Shown in pieces: positions 1 through 12,551 of a DNA stretch of 64,000 bases (its first letter is position 1; each line of letters opens with the position of its first letter). The notes under the pieces are model-generated. The model was not told where the DNA came from. It ran no database searches and saw only the letters and a program-made list of their open reading frames with translations. Location of the stretch: NCBI GenBank assembly GCA_003344405.1, contig NOWV01000098.1, forward strand, positions 212,783 to 276,782, written 5' to 3'. The position numbers and the translations under genes are program-made. Source of the stretch: Trichoplax sp. H2. Its lineage: Eukaryota; Placozoa; Uniplacotomia; Trichoplacea.

Positions 1-376
1 AACCAATTTGCATCTGTTCGATAATAGAATACGATATAGTTCTACTGCCTCAGGGTGCTAAATAATTTGCAAAGGTGATTCGATTACCTGCAGCAATTCG
101 GTTCATACAAAATCATGATCGATTAGAGTAAAACTATAAGCTTGTTAAAAAAAAATTACTAAACGGAAATGTAATGATTTCTTAGAGATTTGATATTGCT
201 GTTGATATTGCTATAGTTGTCCATACAGTAGATTATGTCTTGTAACGATTTGCAAAATTTCTGTATAAAAGTACCTACTGAATGAGAATTTACTCAATCT
301 TAGCGGCGAGTATAGGAATTTTGTGATGAATGTAACTAAATTTAGCTTTAAAATATTTGCATATGACATGAAATAG
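1..376. other. Intron sequence upstream of the first visible TRPM exon
   Basis: AT-rich sequence with no convincing exon. It runs into a plausible 3' splice site (AAATAG, ending at 376) for the TRPM exon that follows, so it is most simply an intron of that gene. The 5' part of the channel gene should lie left of the window. Confidence 0.5.
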
Positions 377-3213
377 GTTCCTATTGCCACTCTTTTGCCC
401 TTCTTAATTCCATTGTTAATATCGTTTGAAAAGCAAGAAGACGATGATCGTTATTCAGGCTTTTGTAGCTCAGTTTTTAATGATATAAAGAGATTTTATC
501 AAGCTCCTGTTACGAAATATTGGGGAACAGTGGTAAGCATGCAAAAGTATTAGTGAAGGAGTAGAAATCAATTGTAATGGATATCAATTACTCAATTAAC
601 GGCCACCTTTTAAATGAATCAATTTTCATTATGTTTAGTTTTGGTATATTATCTTCCTTGGCCTATACAGTTACGTTATTTTATTTTCATTTAATGCTTT
701 TCCAAGCATACCTGAATGGATATTACTTGGCTGGATATATACCATAGCGGTAGAATTATTTCGTCAGGTATCTATGGCCCGTAATGTGTTATCAATAAGC
801 AAAGTTTGCATGTGATAGAGAGATATAAGATAAATTATCATTCCATGTTTATCTTGTATGTTCGGTAAGCTACTTTATGATCAAAAATGAAAGCGGTCTA
901 GAGCCATCTACGAATGCGAGGCTACTTTGATCATATTTAATTTAATCACATTTCTTCGAGTTCTTACTATCGTTGATAATTTATTATAAGTAAGATACAG
1001 GTTATTTATCATATTATATCTTAGTATGGGCGTAGATGTATAAGATTTAATCAACCAAGTAAATTATTCTAAGCTACTGGCTTATTCGAACTCTCAATTA
1101 GATTTCAGCAGCAGCTAAATATCGCCGGCAACAGTACATGTCTCGTTGGACCATGGTTGCTGAAGTTGTGAGCATCTTCATTGCAGTAATTGGCTTTTGT
1201 CTACGTTGGATTCCGCAGGCGATGGAAGCTGCACGTATATTATATTGCCTTAATGGAGCTATTTTCTACGCCCGTGTACTTCGATTCTACTCTTTTAGTA
1301 TTAGCTTGGGTCCAAAATTGGTCATGATCAAGCGAATGGTAATCATTCGTCTTACCATTACTTTTAATAAATAATATTACATAATCCGATATATATGAAA
1401 TTTGATTCGTTGGATGGAACGCAAGTAGGAGTAGCTATTAGCTAAGTAGTCGAGTAAATAAGCCTGATTATTATAATTAACTGACGATTACTTATTTTGA
1501 AATTACAGATTATGGAAGTTATACTGTTTCTTTATATCTTGGTGATCTTTTTGGTGGGCTATGGTGTTGTTAGTCAAGCATTGTTATATAAAAACATACC
1601 AGTTACTGCTGAGAATATTCTGCAAATTATTCAACGGCCTTATTGGCAGATGTATGGAGAACTAATGTTGGAAAAGATCGAAGGTAATTCTCAAAATAAG
1701 CCTAAGGTAGTTCGACTCTGTATCATTACTTTTTGACTCTATACACATATTAAGAAGTAAGATACTAGATCGCCAGGTAATTTGTGATACTGGATGGTAA
1801 ATAAAAGACCTGCAACTGTTGCTTATTGACAGGTACCGATATTGGATGCAATGCTACTGCACAAGTCGGCAATGATGGAAAATTATGCCCTAAGAATTCC
1901 TGGCTTGTTTTGCTTCTGCTCGCGGGTTATATGCTCATCACTAATATTCTCTTAATCAATTTATTGATCGCAGTTTTTAGGTAAATTACGATATTATTCT
2001 TAATCAATTTAATATCTATCCCTATAATATATGATATTTTTTGCGGATAAATATGCAGATTGTATTATCTAGTTTCGGATATTTTATATTAAAGCTGCTA
2101 CCCATGAGGCACCTGTAATAAAGATGTATGAAGTTAAAATCAGTATTAGAATTAAAATGCTATAATAATACTGTGAAGACATTTACTTAAAACTATATTA
2201 ACAGCTTATGGTCAATACACAATCTACATATATAAGTGCTGAATAATATATCGAATTTTACTAAATTATACATAGTACGGATTGGCTAAATAAATAAAAT
2301 TTTTCTAATAGGTCAAGATTAATTCAAATATATTTTATTATTATTTTTTTAAGTAATGTATTTGAAGATGTTCAATCGAGATCACGAGGAATTTGGAAAT
2401 TTCATCGTTACTTTTTGATTATGGAATTCAATAACAAGCCTGTCCTACCTCCACCTTTCATCTTACTTAGTCATTTTTATATGTTATTAAAGTACACTTG
2501 TTGTTGGCGCGATGCTCAAGGTAAGAAAAAGTAGAGTAGATATTAATCCAATAACATAATATGCTGCACTCACTTGCTACCTTTTGACCACAATTAATTC
2601 TTTGTACTTTAATCCAATTTTATCATTCTATGCCACCAATGGTTACAGTAACACCTCTTAGCGAGCAACATATTGAAATTATTCGGCTTTTTGAAATTGA
2701 AGCGGCGGCTTCCTATCGTAAAAAAGCCCAAGCTGAAGCAGAAAATAGTATAGAGGCCCAATTGCGTGCTATAACAAATAGGTAAAATTTCAAATTCATT
2801 CTAATATATGTTTCTAATTTAAGGTAGGTAGAGTGAGTCTGTCTACAGCACTAGAGTAATAAACAGAAAAATAGATATGACGACAATCTCTCTTTAAAGA
2901 ACGTGTAAATTTAAGTAATTTCATACGTTGCGTTCTTAATAGTCTTGCAGGCATCCAAAATTTTATGAAATTACAACAGCAGCGGAATATATTACATACA
3001 ATCTTTCAAAATCAAGATTTAGCCAAAACAGATCGAAATGCTGGTGTTTATGGATCAATGACAAAGTTTAAGAAACCTATTTTACGGCGAACCAGTGCTG
3101 TTGGAAACGAGTCTGATCAGGTAATTGTTTCAAGTCCTGAGGAAGAAGAAGTTGTAAGCTACCTTCAAACTGATGATAATGCCTCCGGAAGTGATCCAAA
3201 TATTATACAATAA
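377..3213 (+). CDS. TRPM-family cation channel, C-terminal part (TRPM2/TRPM8-like)
   Basis: Eight exons: 377-532, 639-767, 1102-1338, 1509-1683, 1833-1980, 2354-2520, 2649-2781 and 2943-3213. They join in frame to 471 codons plus a TAA stop. All junctions are GT-AG and every phase agrees. The protein is the C-terminal part of a multipass plasma-membrane cation channel. Exon 1 has the pre-S1 motif FYQAPVTKYWG. Exons 2 and 3 carry the S1 to S4 helices, and exon 4 carries S5. The pore region reads RPYWQMYGEL, followed by a cysteine pair 13 residues apart (CNAT...KLC) and then S6 with NILLINLLIAVF. Next comes the TRP-box region (IWKFHRYFLIMEF) and the TRPM hallmark PPPFILLSH. A charged, probably coiled-coil segment (LSEQHIEIIRLFEIEA) and an acidic tail (EEEEVVSYLQ) end the protein. 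There is no C-terminal NUDT9 or alpha-kinase domain. The last exon uses the acceptor at 2942, because the stronger-looking one at 2950 breaks the frame. The 5' end is missing, so the subtype is uncertain. Confidence 0.9.
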
Positions 3214-6200
3214 ACAGTATACAGGATATCCCAAATGTAATGTCATTCGTTATTAACATATGAACCTTCTATTTTACTGTTTCTGATATTAGTTCTTTTT
3301 CACTATTGAATTCTTTTCCGGACAAGATCTTAATCATGTTCATTCTATATTAAGATCAATTTTAGTATAAAGAATTTTATCCTCATATATCTATGTTAAC
3401 TGCATACAAAACTGGTCATTGTCAACAAATATTGCTTCAAATATTGGATATTCATTTATGATCTATATTTTTAATCAATTTTGTCGTTTATATGTTGATT
3501 TAGACGAAATAATCTTTTATAGTAATACAGTATATGAAATTACTGTACATTTTATTTCTTAATTCATAAATAGCGGAAGGATTGCATTTAGCTTGGCCAT
3601 ATACTACTACGTATAGCCTATCGCGCTGATTTAAATATTCAAGTAATATCGTCAGTAACTGTTTCTGCTATGAATTAAGAATCTTAATCATCGATAAGTC
3701 GAAGCTAAGATTATGATGTCATATGATAAAACATTGATTGATTTTGTAATTAAAATAATAAAATATTATTCATATTATCCTTATTCTTGCAAGAAATATA
3801 TCAATAGCTATTCAAAATATATCTACGGTTGCTTACCGTAGCCATTTAATGTAATTTGTTCTATTGTATATGAGTCGTAGGTAATAGTTGTAATATTATA
3901 GAATAAAATCAAAAACAAAGGCTGTTGATACGCTAATATGAATTTCATGTGATCCAAAAAGGATTAGACCTGTCTCTAGAATAAAATTTTGTCTAAATTC
4001 TAATCTTCTGTATGTAAATTTAATTTAATTGCACTATATCAGCTTTTACTCGAAATAACTAATAGTTCCAATTCTGTAGTCAACTGCTACCTCGAAATGA
4101 ACTTTCTCATCATATTCGTAATCTATATCTATAATCTAGTTGATAAGACAGCGTTGCCTTTTTAGAATTCTACGTAGAACTGAGAGAGTTCAGGAAGTAC
4201 TGTAAGGTTCGATTTTTGAGACATTTTAAAGCTATATTTATACTCGTAGTTACGGCTGTAAGATTTTATTTCCACTATGCAAGAAACAATCAAGTAATTT
4301 GTGTCACCTTTAAACAAAAATTTTCAGTATCTTTGTGCAAATTTTGCGAATAGGATCAATGTCTGATCGTTCTTCTGTATTCCTTTATCTTGGATTTGAT
4401 GATGAGTTAAATAATCTTTTGTGAATAAGCATCACAGTATTTCAGTCGCAACCACAAAGTACTACATTCTTTAGGCTTCTATAATTTTATATATTTATGT
4501 AAAACTATAATTTAATATATTTAAATGATAGAAAAGTATGATAATCCTACAGTTGCAAACCTTTTAAACTGTATTTAAAGATAAAAATTGTAAGGAATTA
4601 CTATGACGCTAAAATTGATTAGGGGTGAAATAACGTATGATTTTAAACTTTTATAGTAAAAGTAAGTTTCTATCAATTTTAAACTATTAGATTAAATCTT
4701 TGATAGGTAGCAGTGAAGAACTTGGATTCAATCTGACATTAAAATATAGGATTACTACAGAGTAACTTCAGTTTAGCAGCCGTAACATAGTTTTCATAAG
4801 ATTACTTACCAAGGAATGTGTTGATATTAATTTATCTACAAATTTTTACATATTTTGAATAGATAAGTGAATAGTTTTATAATGTTATCTTTCTATAAAT
4901 TAGCTGGCATTTGAATAAAGTTAGGGTTTGGTTTTGCTTAAAAGAGAAACTATTGATGTCACTATTCCTCCTAATGATTGTCAGGAGGAATAGCCTTACT
5001 GTAGGTAGATGCCGGAGTAAAGAACCTGACAATAGACTCGTAGCATTTAGTATCTGTAATAATTTAAAATTTCGTCGTCGTTACAAATTTAGATTTATAA
5101 CGCGGACATGCGTAGGAGATTACTCTAGCGTTGCCAATTATTCTCTATGAATGCCAATTACAACTAAGTATGAATGATATACAATGTATAAAGGTAGCAG
5201 TAAATCAAACAATTGACGCTTACCTTCGCTAAATCTTAGTTATAGATATTAACTTTGTTAGATGACCTCGAAGATGCAGGCTATTGAACTTATAGCAGCA
5301 GAAAATTGAAATAGTTTGAAACTGATATTGATTGATATATAATTAGAGTAATTATTGTAACGTAAATAGCAAAAAATTGACTGTTATCTTTTTTAAATCT
5401 TAGTTTTAGATGGTCTCGAAGATGCAGACTATTAAACTTATTACAAGTGAAAATTGAATTAGTTTAAAACTGGTGTTAGTTTTCAATTAATCGGAGGAAT
5501 TTTTGTAACGTATTTAGAGATATACTCACTATTAGATAGATGACGCAGCGATAAGATGTCAGATACAAAACTAAATAAAACGGCTATCGATATATTTAAA
5601 TGGAAACAGATTGTGCCAAAGCTCTATACAGTAGTAGTAAGCGTCATTGGAAAATTTCAATCTATTCTTATAAATGGAAAGATATAAGTATTCCTAATAA
5701 ATTAGTATTAAATACAATCAATGTCAAGATAAAATGAGTTGACTAATTTTAATTATTCCCTGTTCACGATGGAATAAAAGGAAATTTGATAATTGCTTGA
5801 TACCTCACTTAAATAAGATAACGAATTGTTACAAGTTAATTCAGTATCAGTTTGCCGTTATCTTCCTGTGATACAATTAATTGGTTACAATAGAATAGTG
5901 ATATCAGTTTTACTAGACTATTATGGCTTGTTAAATAAGACAAATTATCTCCATCCTTATCAATAGTGTTACAAACTAAAATAAAACAACACATTTTGCT
6001 AATAAGCTAAGATGCAATAAAACAACGTAAATTTACTAGAATGATTTTGCAATATGATAGCTAGATATGACATGCCACCAGTAGAATCTATTTTTTAAAA
6101 TGTTATTTCTGTGTTACTTGCTAATTCAAATAGCTTTAATCTAAACGGTTAACAAAAGTGCACATGATAAAAGCAAACAGATGGTAAATTGGACTGAAAT

Positions 6201-7524
6201 AAAAACTAAGACTTGAAAAGGTTTAAATTGTGTTGATATTTAATTAACAATTCAGTGCTATTCAAATTTGTTGGTAAGACAAATTAGATGATTATTCTCT
6301 TCCATTGTTGACCATATCAATTTTGCAACATTAATCCTTAAAACAATTCAATCACAGGTAAAATTCTTATCATGTTAACAAGACGGAATTAGAAAGTAAG
6401 GCTGAATTGTTTATATTACCTTCTATCAACACTGTACCTAATATAATTATCATTAACATGGCTTCCATGATAACAAAGATAAAACTAAAACAGTCATATT
6501 CAACTAGATAGTGGTTGTTGAGCTAATATCATGTACTGGCAAAACATTTATCTTATGCGTTCAAAGATCATTTAAAGTGCCATTATCAACTGAAAAAATT
6601 AATTTACTGTTGGTAGATTGAGTTCTGTTAGATGTATTTATAGCCCTGAGTGCTACTTAAGCTGAAAAACAGAACAAATGCTAATATAATACCTAGAATC
6701 TAAGAGAATAAAGAAAAAAGCCGAAAATTAAATGCAGTTTACATACGCTTATAATTCACTATCTATGCTTTATGATTATCTCAATGACATTGATACAGCA
6801 TTAGTATAATCTAATATTCGAAAATTGAGTGAATACTTGCTTAAAATTTTTAAAGAAAATAGCTGAACTACTATAGTATTACTATTCAATGCATGTGACT
6901 TTGAAAATTTGGTAATCGAGCATTTGCAAAATATTTCTAACCACATTTAATAAAACAATCATTTAGCAATTGCTTCTTCATGCAAATGAGCTATGGTTTT
7001 TGGTTATTCTTAGTTTAGTAAGGCTTGGATCGAGGGAGTTTAAGTAATTTAAAATAAAAATTTATTTTGCAGTGATATGGAGCTGATTTATTTGTAACTG
7101 TGGCACGTCAAAATGTATGATTTATCTTCACATCAGTACTTATTCGATTGATAGGAGGTGGCTTAGTGAGTCTTTACAGGTGGACAATATTAATTTAGAG
7201 TTTGTCGAAAGTGATGCAACAATGATCGTCTTTTTCTTATAGTTAGACTGTACAAATGAGCTATCTAACTATTCTGGATAAGCAATAATTAGATTGAACG
7301 TAGCCAAACAGACTATATCGGGAGACTGTGCTGACAAAAGTGAGATTAATTTGCAATACTGATACTTTAATTAATTCTATTAATGGCTCGATAGGTATTT
7401 GAGTTATTTTGCCTTTATTAGACTGGCCGCCAATCGATCATAGAGATCAAACTGATTTGTATCAATACTTTATACTTAGCTAAGGCACCAAGATCAAGTT
7501 GTGGAATCTCACGCACATTTAAGC
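3214..7524. other. Gene-free intergenic stretch
   Basis: About 4.3 kb of AT-rich DNA between the TRPM stop and the tetraspanin 3' end. Stops are dense in all frames and I see no domain-like peptide or splice-flanked exon. The only structure noticed is a diverged tandem duplication near 5.2-5.5 kb, listed separately. Confidence 0.6.
5232..5514 (+). repeat. Diverged two-copy tandem duplication, about 160 bp period
   Basis: Copy one runs from about 5232 to 5367 and copy two from about 5395 to 5514. Both begin AAATCTTAGTT, share CTCGAAGATGCAG, GAAAATTGAA and AGTTT(G/A)AAACTG, and end TTGTAACGTA. They differ by many substitutions and small indels, so the duplication is old. Neither copy has a long open frame. 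Confidence 0.7.
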
Positions 7525-10127
7525 TTACTTATAATATTGTGGATAGGCTGTTTTACCACCTTCTAAATAATGAAGCAGGACTAAAAGAAACTGAATACAA
7601 AAGCTACTAGCTTTGGTCCTAGCAATTAAGATAACCATAGCGATACTACAAGGGGTGGGACATATAAATGAAATGCGCCTTTGACAAGATTTTAATGAAC
7701 AGGATATCTACAGTAAGTTCTAATTAAACAGTTTTTTATCAAGTGTAGAATTGTAATTATTTAAATCTAGACAAATGCGAATGCTATTGATTTTATTTAG
7801 CTTCTTATTCTAATGTATAAAACTAACTTATTCGATGGGTTCAGCTTAAAGCGATAGCATCTGCTGAATTTATAGGTAGTTGATAACATTAAGTTTATTT
7901 TAGTTTCAATTTTATATCACAGATGCGATACACTTTGATGCTTTGTGCGGAATAGTCCACATTTTTTTACCTGAAATAACGACACACCGATACCAAAAGC
8001 GCCTATTGAATACATGAACATCACAATATCGTCTTTGTATCTAGGAAAGCAACCCTTTAATTTAGGAAGAAAAAACAAAACATTAGATCTATTCTTGCTT
8101 CATTCGCTACTCTCTACCATGTGTGATAGTATCTTACTAACTCTAGCTATTAAAAAGGAAACTATTTGTCATCGATTATTGCATCAATTATTAAATTTAG
8201 AAAAATTACTTTTGGATTCAATCATCACATATTTGTGGTCTATTTTCGATTTTATAAAAGATTGATAAGTCTAAAGTTCATAACTATAAATACTTACTAG
8301 TTAATACTGAGCTATGGAAAGCTAAGCTGGATTAATTATAAGAGATGTTGATAGATATATGACAATGGACAGACTTTTTGGTATTCCTATACCTATCCGT
8401 AGTGGACACTAATGTGGTCTATCATATTGAGAGTGGTTCTGGTCGTTGCTGTCAGAAAATGTCAAAAGTGCTTACTTGTGTATAAATGTATTGAGTATTT
8501 TTGCCATAATCGTAGAGTTTGGTACATGCAGCAGGTGAATTCGACTTGACCATGGTTGTATTACAACATGATGTAGGCACTGGATATGGACCCTTTAGTT
8601 TGCCGTCAGCAGTTCCATTCTTAGCCCATGTTGAAGCAGCCCAATTTTGGTAGCCATTATAACCACAACAATGGCGCTAATAGATCCAAATTGAAAATAT
8701 TGTCAGTATAACAGCATATTTAATATGATAGAAATAGAAATAATTACCGTAGATTGAAGGCGATCCATTGCATCTCGAACATTCTTCATAGTATGGTATT
8801 TAGTATCAACATCTTGTGTCATGTGCTTTAATGCAATAGCTTGCAACTAAAGTAAAATTAGAGTGTTCAACATTAGTTAGGGGCCGATGATATCATAAAA
8901 ATTAGACTAGAATCGACTATTGAGGTCAAAATACAATGTACGCGTATATAGCATAGTAAGTTTTCAATAATCCTTTATCGTGGTTTAAGTCATAGCTATG
9001 CTTAAATATTTATATTATCAGATACGTATTAAAAATACTTTAATTAACGAAAGTTAGAAAATGAAGAAAATTGTCAATTGGATACTTACGCTTGGTGTGC
9101 CTTGATAACCAAAAACAGCAGTAGCAATTTCTAAGCTTAGGCAAATGACCAAGTAGAAGATGAACTGTAAATAAGAAAGAAGATTCAATTAATTAATTCA
9201 TAAATTTAATTAATCAGGATTTTATTGCTATTTTATTTTAACTGCATTGCAATCTGTAAGGATTAATATCTAACACTCATTAACATCCATCTACAGCTGA
9301 GCATTATTTTTTCTTTCCTTTTATCTCACTATTCTGAAAATCAAATTACTACCTTTAGATGTTGGGATATTAGTCTTCATTTTTATAAATGTAATACTAG
9401 TTCCATTAGCATTTTTACTTATCTTATAGCTAGCTTTACTTACGCCTATGAGAGCCAATTGGTTATCCCATAAGGTGCTACAGCAACCAAAAAAGCCACC
9501 CACAATCAAGAGTACGCCACCAGCTATAAGGAGGTTAGCACCGATGAAGTAAGTTTCTGATGTCAAGGTGGAGTAGACATCATGGTGGACATGGAAGTAG
9601 ATACCAAGACCAAACATAATACCGCCAACAACCTGATCGGAAAAAATTAGTTATAGTCAATGTTGGATAGCAATAAAATTTACTACAAGTCTTTAGTAAA
9701 AAAAATGGGCAATCATTTGCTATTAGGAAGTGATAACATAAGTTTAATGAATGCACATTGGATCAATCAATATCGCTTATGTGTTAATTGACAGATGAAA
9801 TTTAAAACGATTGAATGATAAAAAATACGCTTATATGAAGGAAAGGTCACCCAGATTAAAATGGATCTTAAAAAATAAATTTTAATGTTACTACCGCTAG
9901 AACAAGGAACATGCAAAAGTCAGGAATCTAATCATTCCGAAGATGGGAATATAGCTAGCGTAGATATTTGTTGCTTATTCAAATCATTGATGTGAGAAAG
10001 AAGAAAAAAGCCGTGAAAAGACGGAGGACAAACCTAATTTTCAACTTACCCACAACATCAAGTTGAAGAATAAGAGGAAATATTGAGCGCAAGCAACGCC
10101 CTTGTCTTCATAAGTTGAGATCTTCAT
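7525..10127 (-). CDS. Tetraspanin (TM4SF)
   Basis: Minus-strand exons 10127-10050, 9632-9444, 9164-9090, 8846-8748, 8676-8476 and 8054-7971 join in frame to 242 residues. A tentative last exon, 7707-7525, adds 60 residues and a TAA. The protein is a four-pass membrane organiser. MKISTYEDKGVACAQYFLLF gives the short cytoplasmic N-terminus and the start of TM1. TM2 is ANLLIAGGVLLIVGGFFGCC and is followed by an intracellular loop; TM3 is FIFYLVICLSLEIATAVFG. The large extracellular loop has the family signature CCG (Cys150-Cys151-Gly152), PTSCC (184, 185), Cys198 and a final GC (Cys216), six cysteines in all. TM4 is VMFMYSIGAFGIGVSLF. The start ATG at 10127 fits family length. The cytoplasmic tail after TM4 is usually short, so the long 7707-7525 extension may be wrong even though its acceptor and phase fit. 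Subfamily not assigned. Confidence 0.88.
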
Positions 10128-12551
10128 CTTAGTAATCTCAGCGAGCCAATTTCAATCGCTAAATGTCTAAAATAGAAATATTAAGATTTGGATTCGATTG
10201 CAAGCTATCGGCAGTATGGCCTATACTTCTACAACTGAAAATGACTTTCTTGACTATCCACGAGATGAGGTCACTAATTATCCAATATAACGGTATTGAG
10301 AATGTTAAAAAATAAAGAAAGCAAGCCAAGGAAAATATAATTGGCTCTATCTTTTGGCTTAGTCATCGACTGCTGCTCGTGCACTAGCTAGACATGAGGG
10401 GAAATAAGCCGACGCTACACGCTTATTGGTAGAAATTAAATTGGAAGCAGCTATTGGTTTAAATTTTTACTGGAACATATGGTGACAGAGAAGTCATCAT
10501 TTTGACTCAATGTATTGGAATGTTAGTAGTCTAACAAGACAACACATAACGGTTTTTCCCTCGATTTTACTTCGATCTATTTGCCTCCCTCATTGATATT
10601 GCGATAGGTAGCATTAACTGATCTAATTTGAATACAAATTAGTCAAGTTTTATAATCAATTCCATCCATTGGAATACTAAGATGAAATGAACTAATGACC
10701 TCACTTTCTTTCTGCAACTTCGAATACTATAAAATACTTTGATATCACTTATTCGTGAATGGATTACAATAATTTTTCCAGTAAAACATATTGATTTGGC
10801 TCTTTTTAACAAAAGAAAGATAAAAGAAATGACAATATTTCACTACGTTATTAAAGGAAAGATCGAAGATTTCAAATTAGCATTTCTTTAGTCATGCTTC
10901 AATTTACTACTCGAGTGAGATATTATTATCAATTCTATTACAAGCAATCGAGCACCTCAAATAGGGAGGGATTTGAGTTTCTATTTCTTTATAATATATT
11001 GACCATAAACTATGACGGACTACGTGGATTATGCATAGTACTGTTACTCCTCGAATATTACCGATAACTAATTAAAAATGATCTTAAATGATAAGATAGC
11101 CAATTGCAATATTCTTTTTAAATTTGAGCGGATATTTGGTTCGTTTATCCGCGTTGCTACCTTGCTAAAGGATATGATAGAGGCAATTGTAATTAATTGA
11201 TCGAAGTAATTATAGACGTATTACAAGATCAAGATTTACTTAGCACGTATGGAATAAAAAATAAACTTCAGCCTACTATAAGATATTATCGAACCGAAGT
11301 TTAGGGTTTAGTATTTTATTTGTGAGCAGCATATCAGGAACGATATCAGTATATCGAAAGAATAAAATAAGCGATATGGATGCATGTAGTTGTTAGAGAA
11401 TTTTATCCAGGTGCAAGATGTTGCTATCTCGGTACAATGGACTGATTTTTAGTATTTCCTTTTGTAGGCGTTATATTATGAACCATTTTGGAATGCCGCA
11501 TGAATATCATGCGGTATGCGCTCTAATAATTGCAAGCAATCTATCCTGCTATAAAGTTACTTCTCCTGTTGTTACATGAGTGTTGAATTTCTTGATAAGA
11601 ACCTTATTAATTTTAGTATACCCATATTGAATGAGTTTATATTTTTATGCAGACATACTATCAGGGTTAATTCAGTATTTTGAATGAACAGAATTAAGAG
11701 TCGTAGTATCATTAATGATAACGGTAAATTACAAAGATATACAGCATACTCGTACAGATTAATAAAGTAGAAAGGAAGAACTATTAATACACTCCTAGAT
11801 TATTAGTATTTGAGGCCACAGCGCAAGGTACATTACACATTATAGTTTTAAGAAGTTAATTATCTGTAGTTTACCCTGCTTGCATAGCGGATGAAGATAT
11901 ACGATCGATCATCGGCGTTGCAACCTTTTACAACAGTAGGGTTCATGTGCGCGTAATATTTAACGGAACACGATATAAATGATTGGATAATATCATCGGC
12001 AAATATAAAAAAAATGTCTGATTCGATAGCTTTGTAATTAAAGTAGCTTCGCTAGTCCAATCCACGTGCTTTGTTGCTCTCAGTCAGTATATGCTAGAGG
12101 CATTGAAGCATTCCAAGTTCTTATTGGCATAAAAATATTTTATTTCATTTTCTATTTGATTTCTATTTCAAAAACATTTACCTTCTATTCATCTAGGTAA
12201 CAGTATTAACGATAGTTTTATATATTATCTTCATTTTTATTTAAACTCTACTTTTTAAGGAGTTATATTTGTAAAGTTAATGGGATAGTGTCCTCAGCGA
12301 TTTTATTTAAGTTATCCTATCAAAAATAATGTCAGTGTATGATTAGAGTATGATTTACAGATGCTTGCTGCTATTAAGTAATAACAATAGTATCGTTCAT
12401 TTGGTTCAATCTGAAAAGTGTATGGCTAAATTAGCAACAGGCCATACTGAAGACAATATGCAACAACCTTTTGTCATTTTACTACCTAATATCTTTACTT
12501 TTATAGCTAAAAATTTCGCGATACAATGATATTCAATCGCATAGGGTGCAT
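10128..12551. other. Intergenic region between tetraspanin and the first P450
   Basis: About 2.4 kb with no exon-like open frame. It must contain the tetraspanin promoter (next to 10127) and the 3' flank of the P450 gene (next to 12552). I cannot pinpoint core promoter elements. Confidence 0.5.

Noticed and set aside
8014-8265. 83-codon plus-strand open frame
   Set aside because: It overlaps the TM4 exon of the tetraspanin on the opposite strand and has no domain or splice support.
9321-9443. Continuation of the tetraspanin exon past position 9444
   Set aside because: A strong GTAAGT donor at 9443 and the TM3 exon at 9164 show that this is intron read-through.
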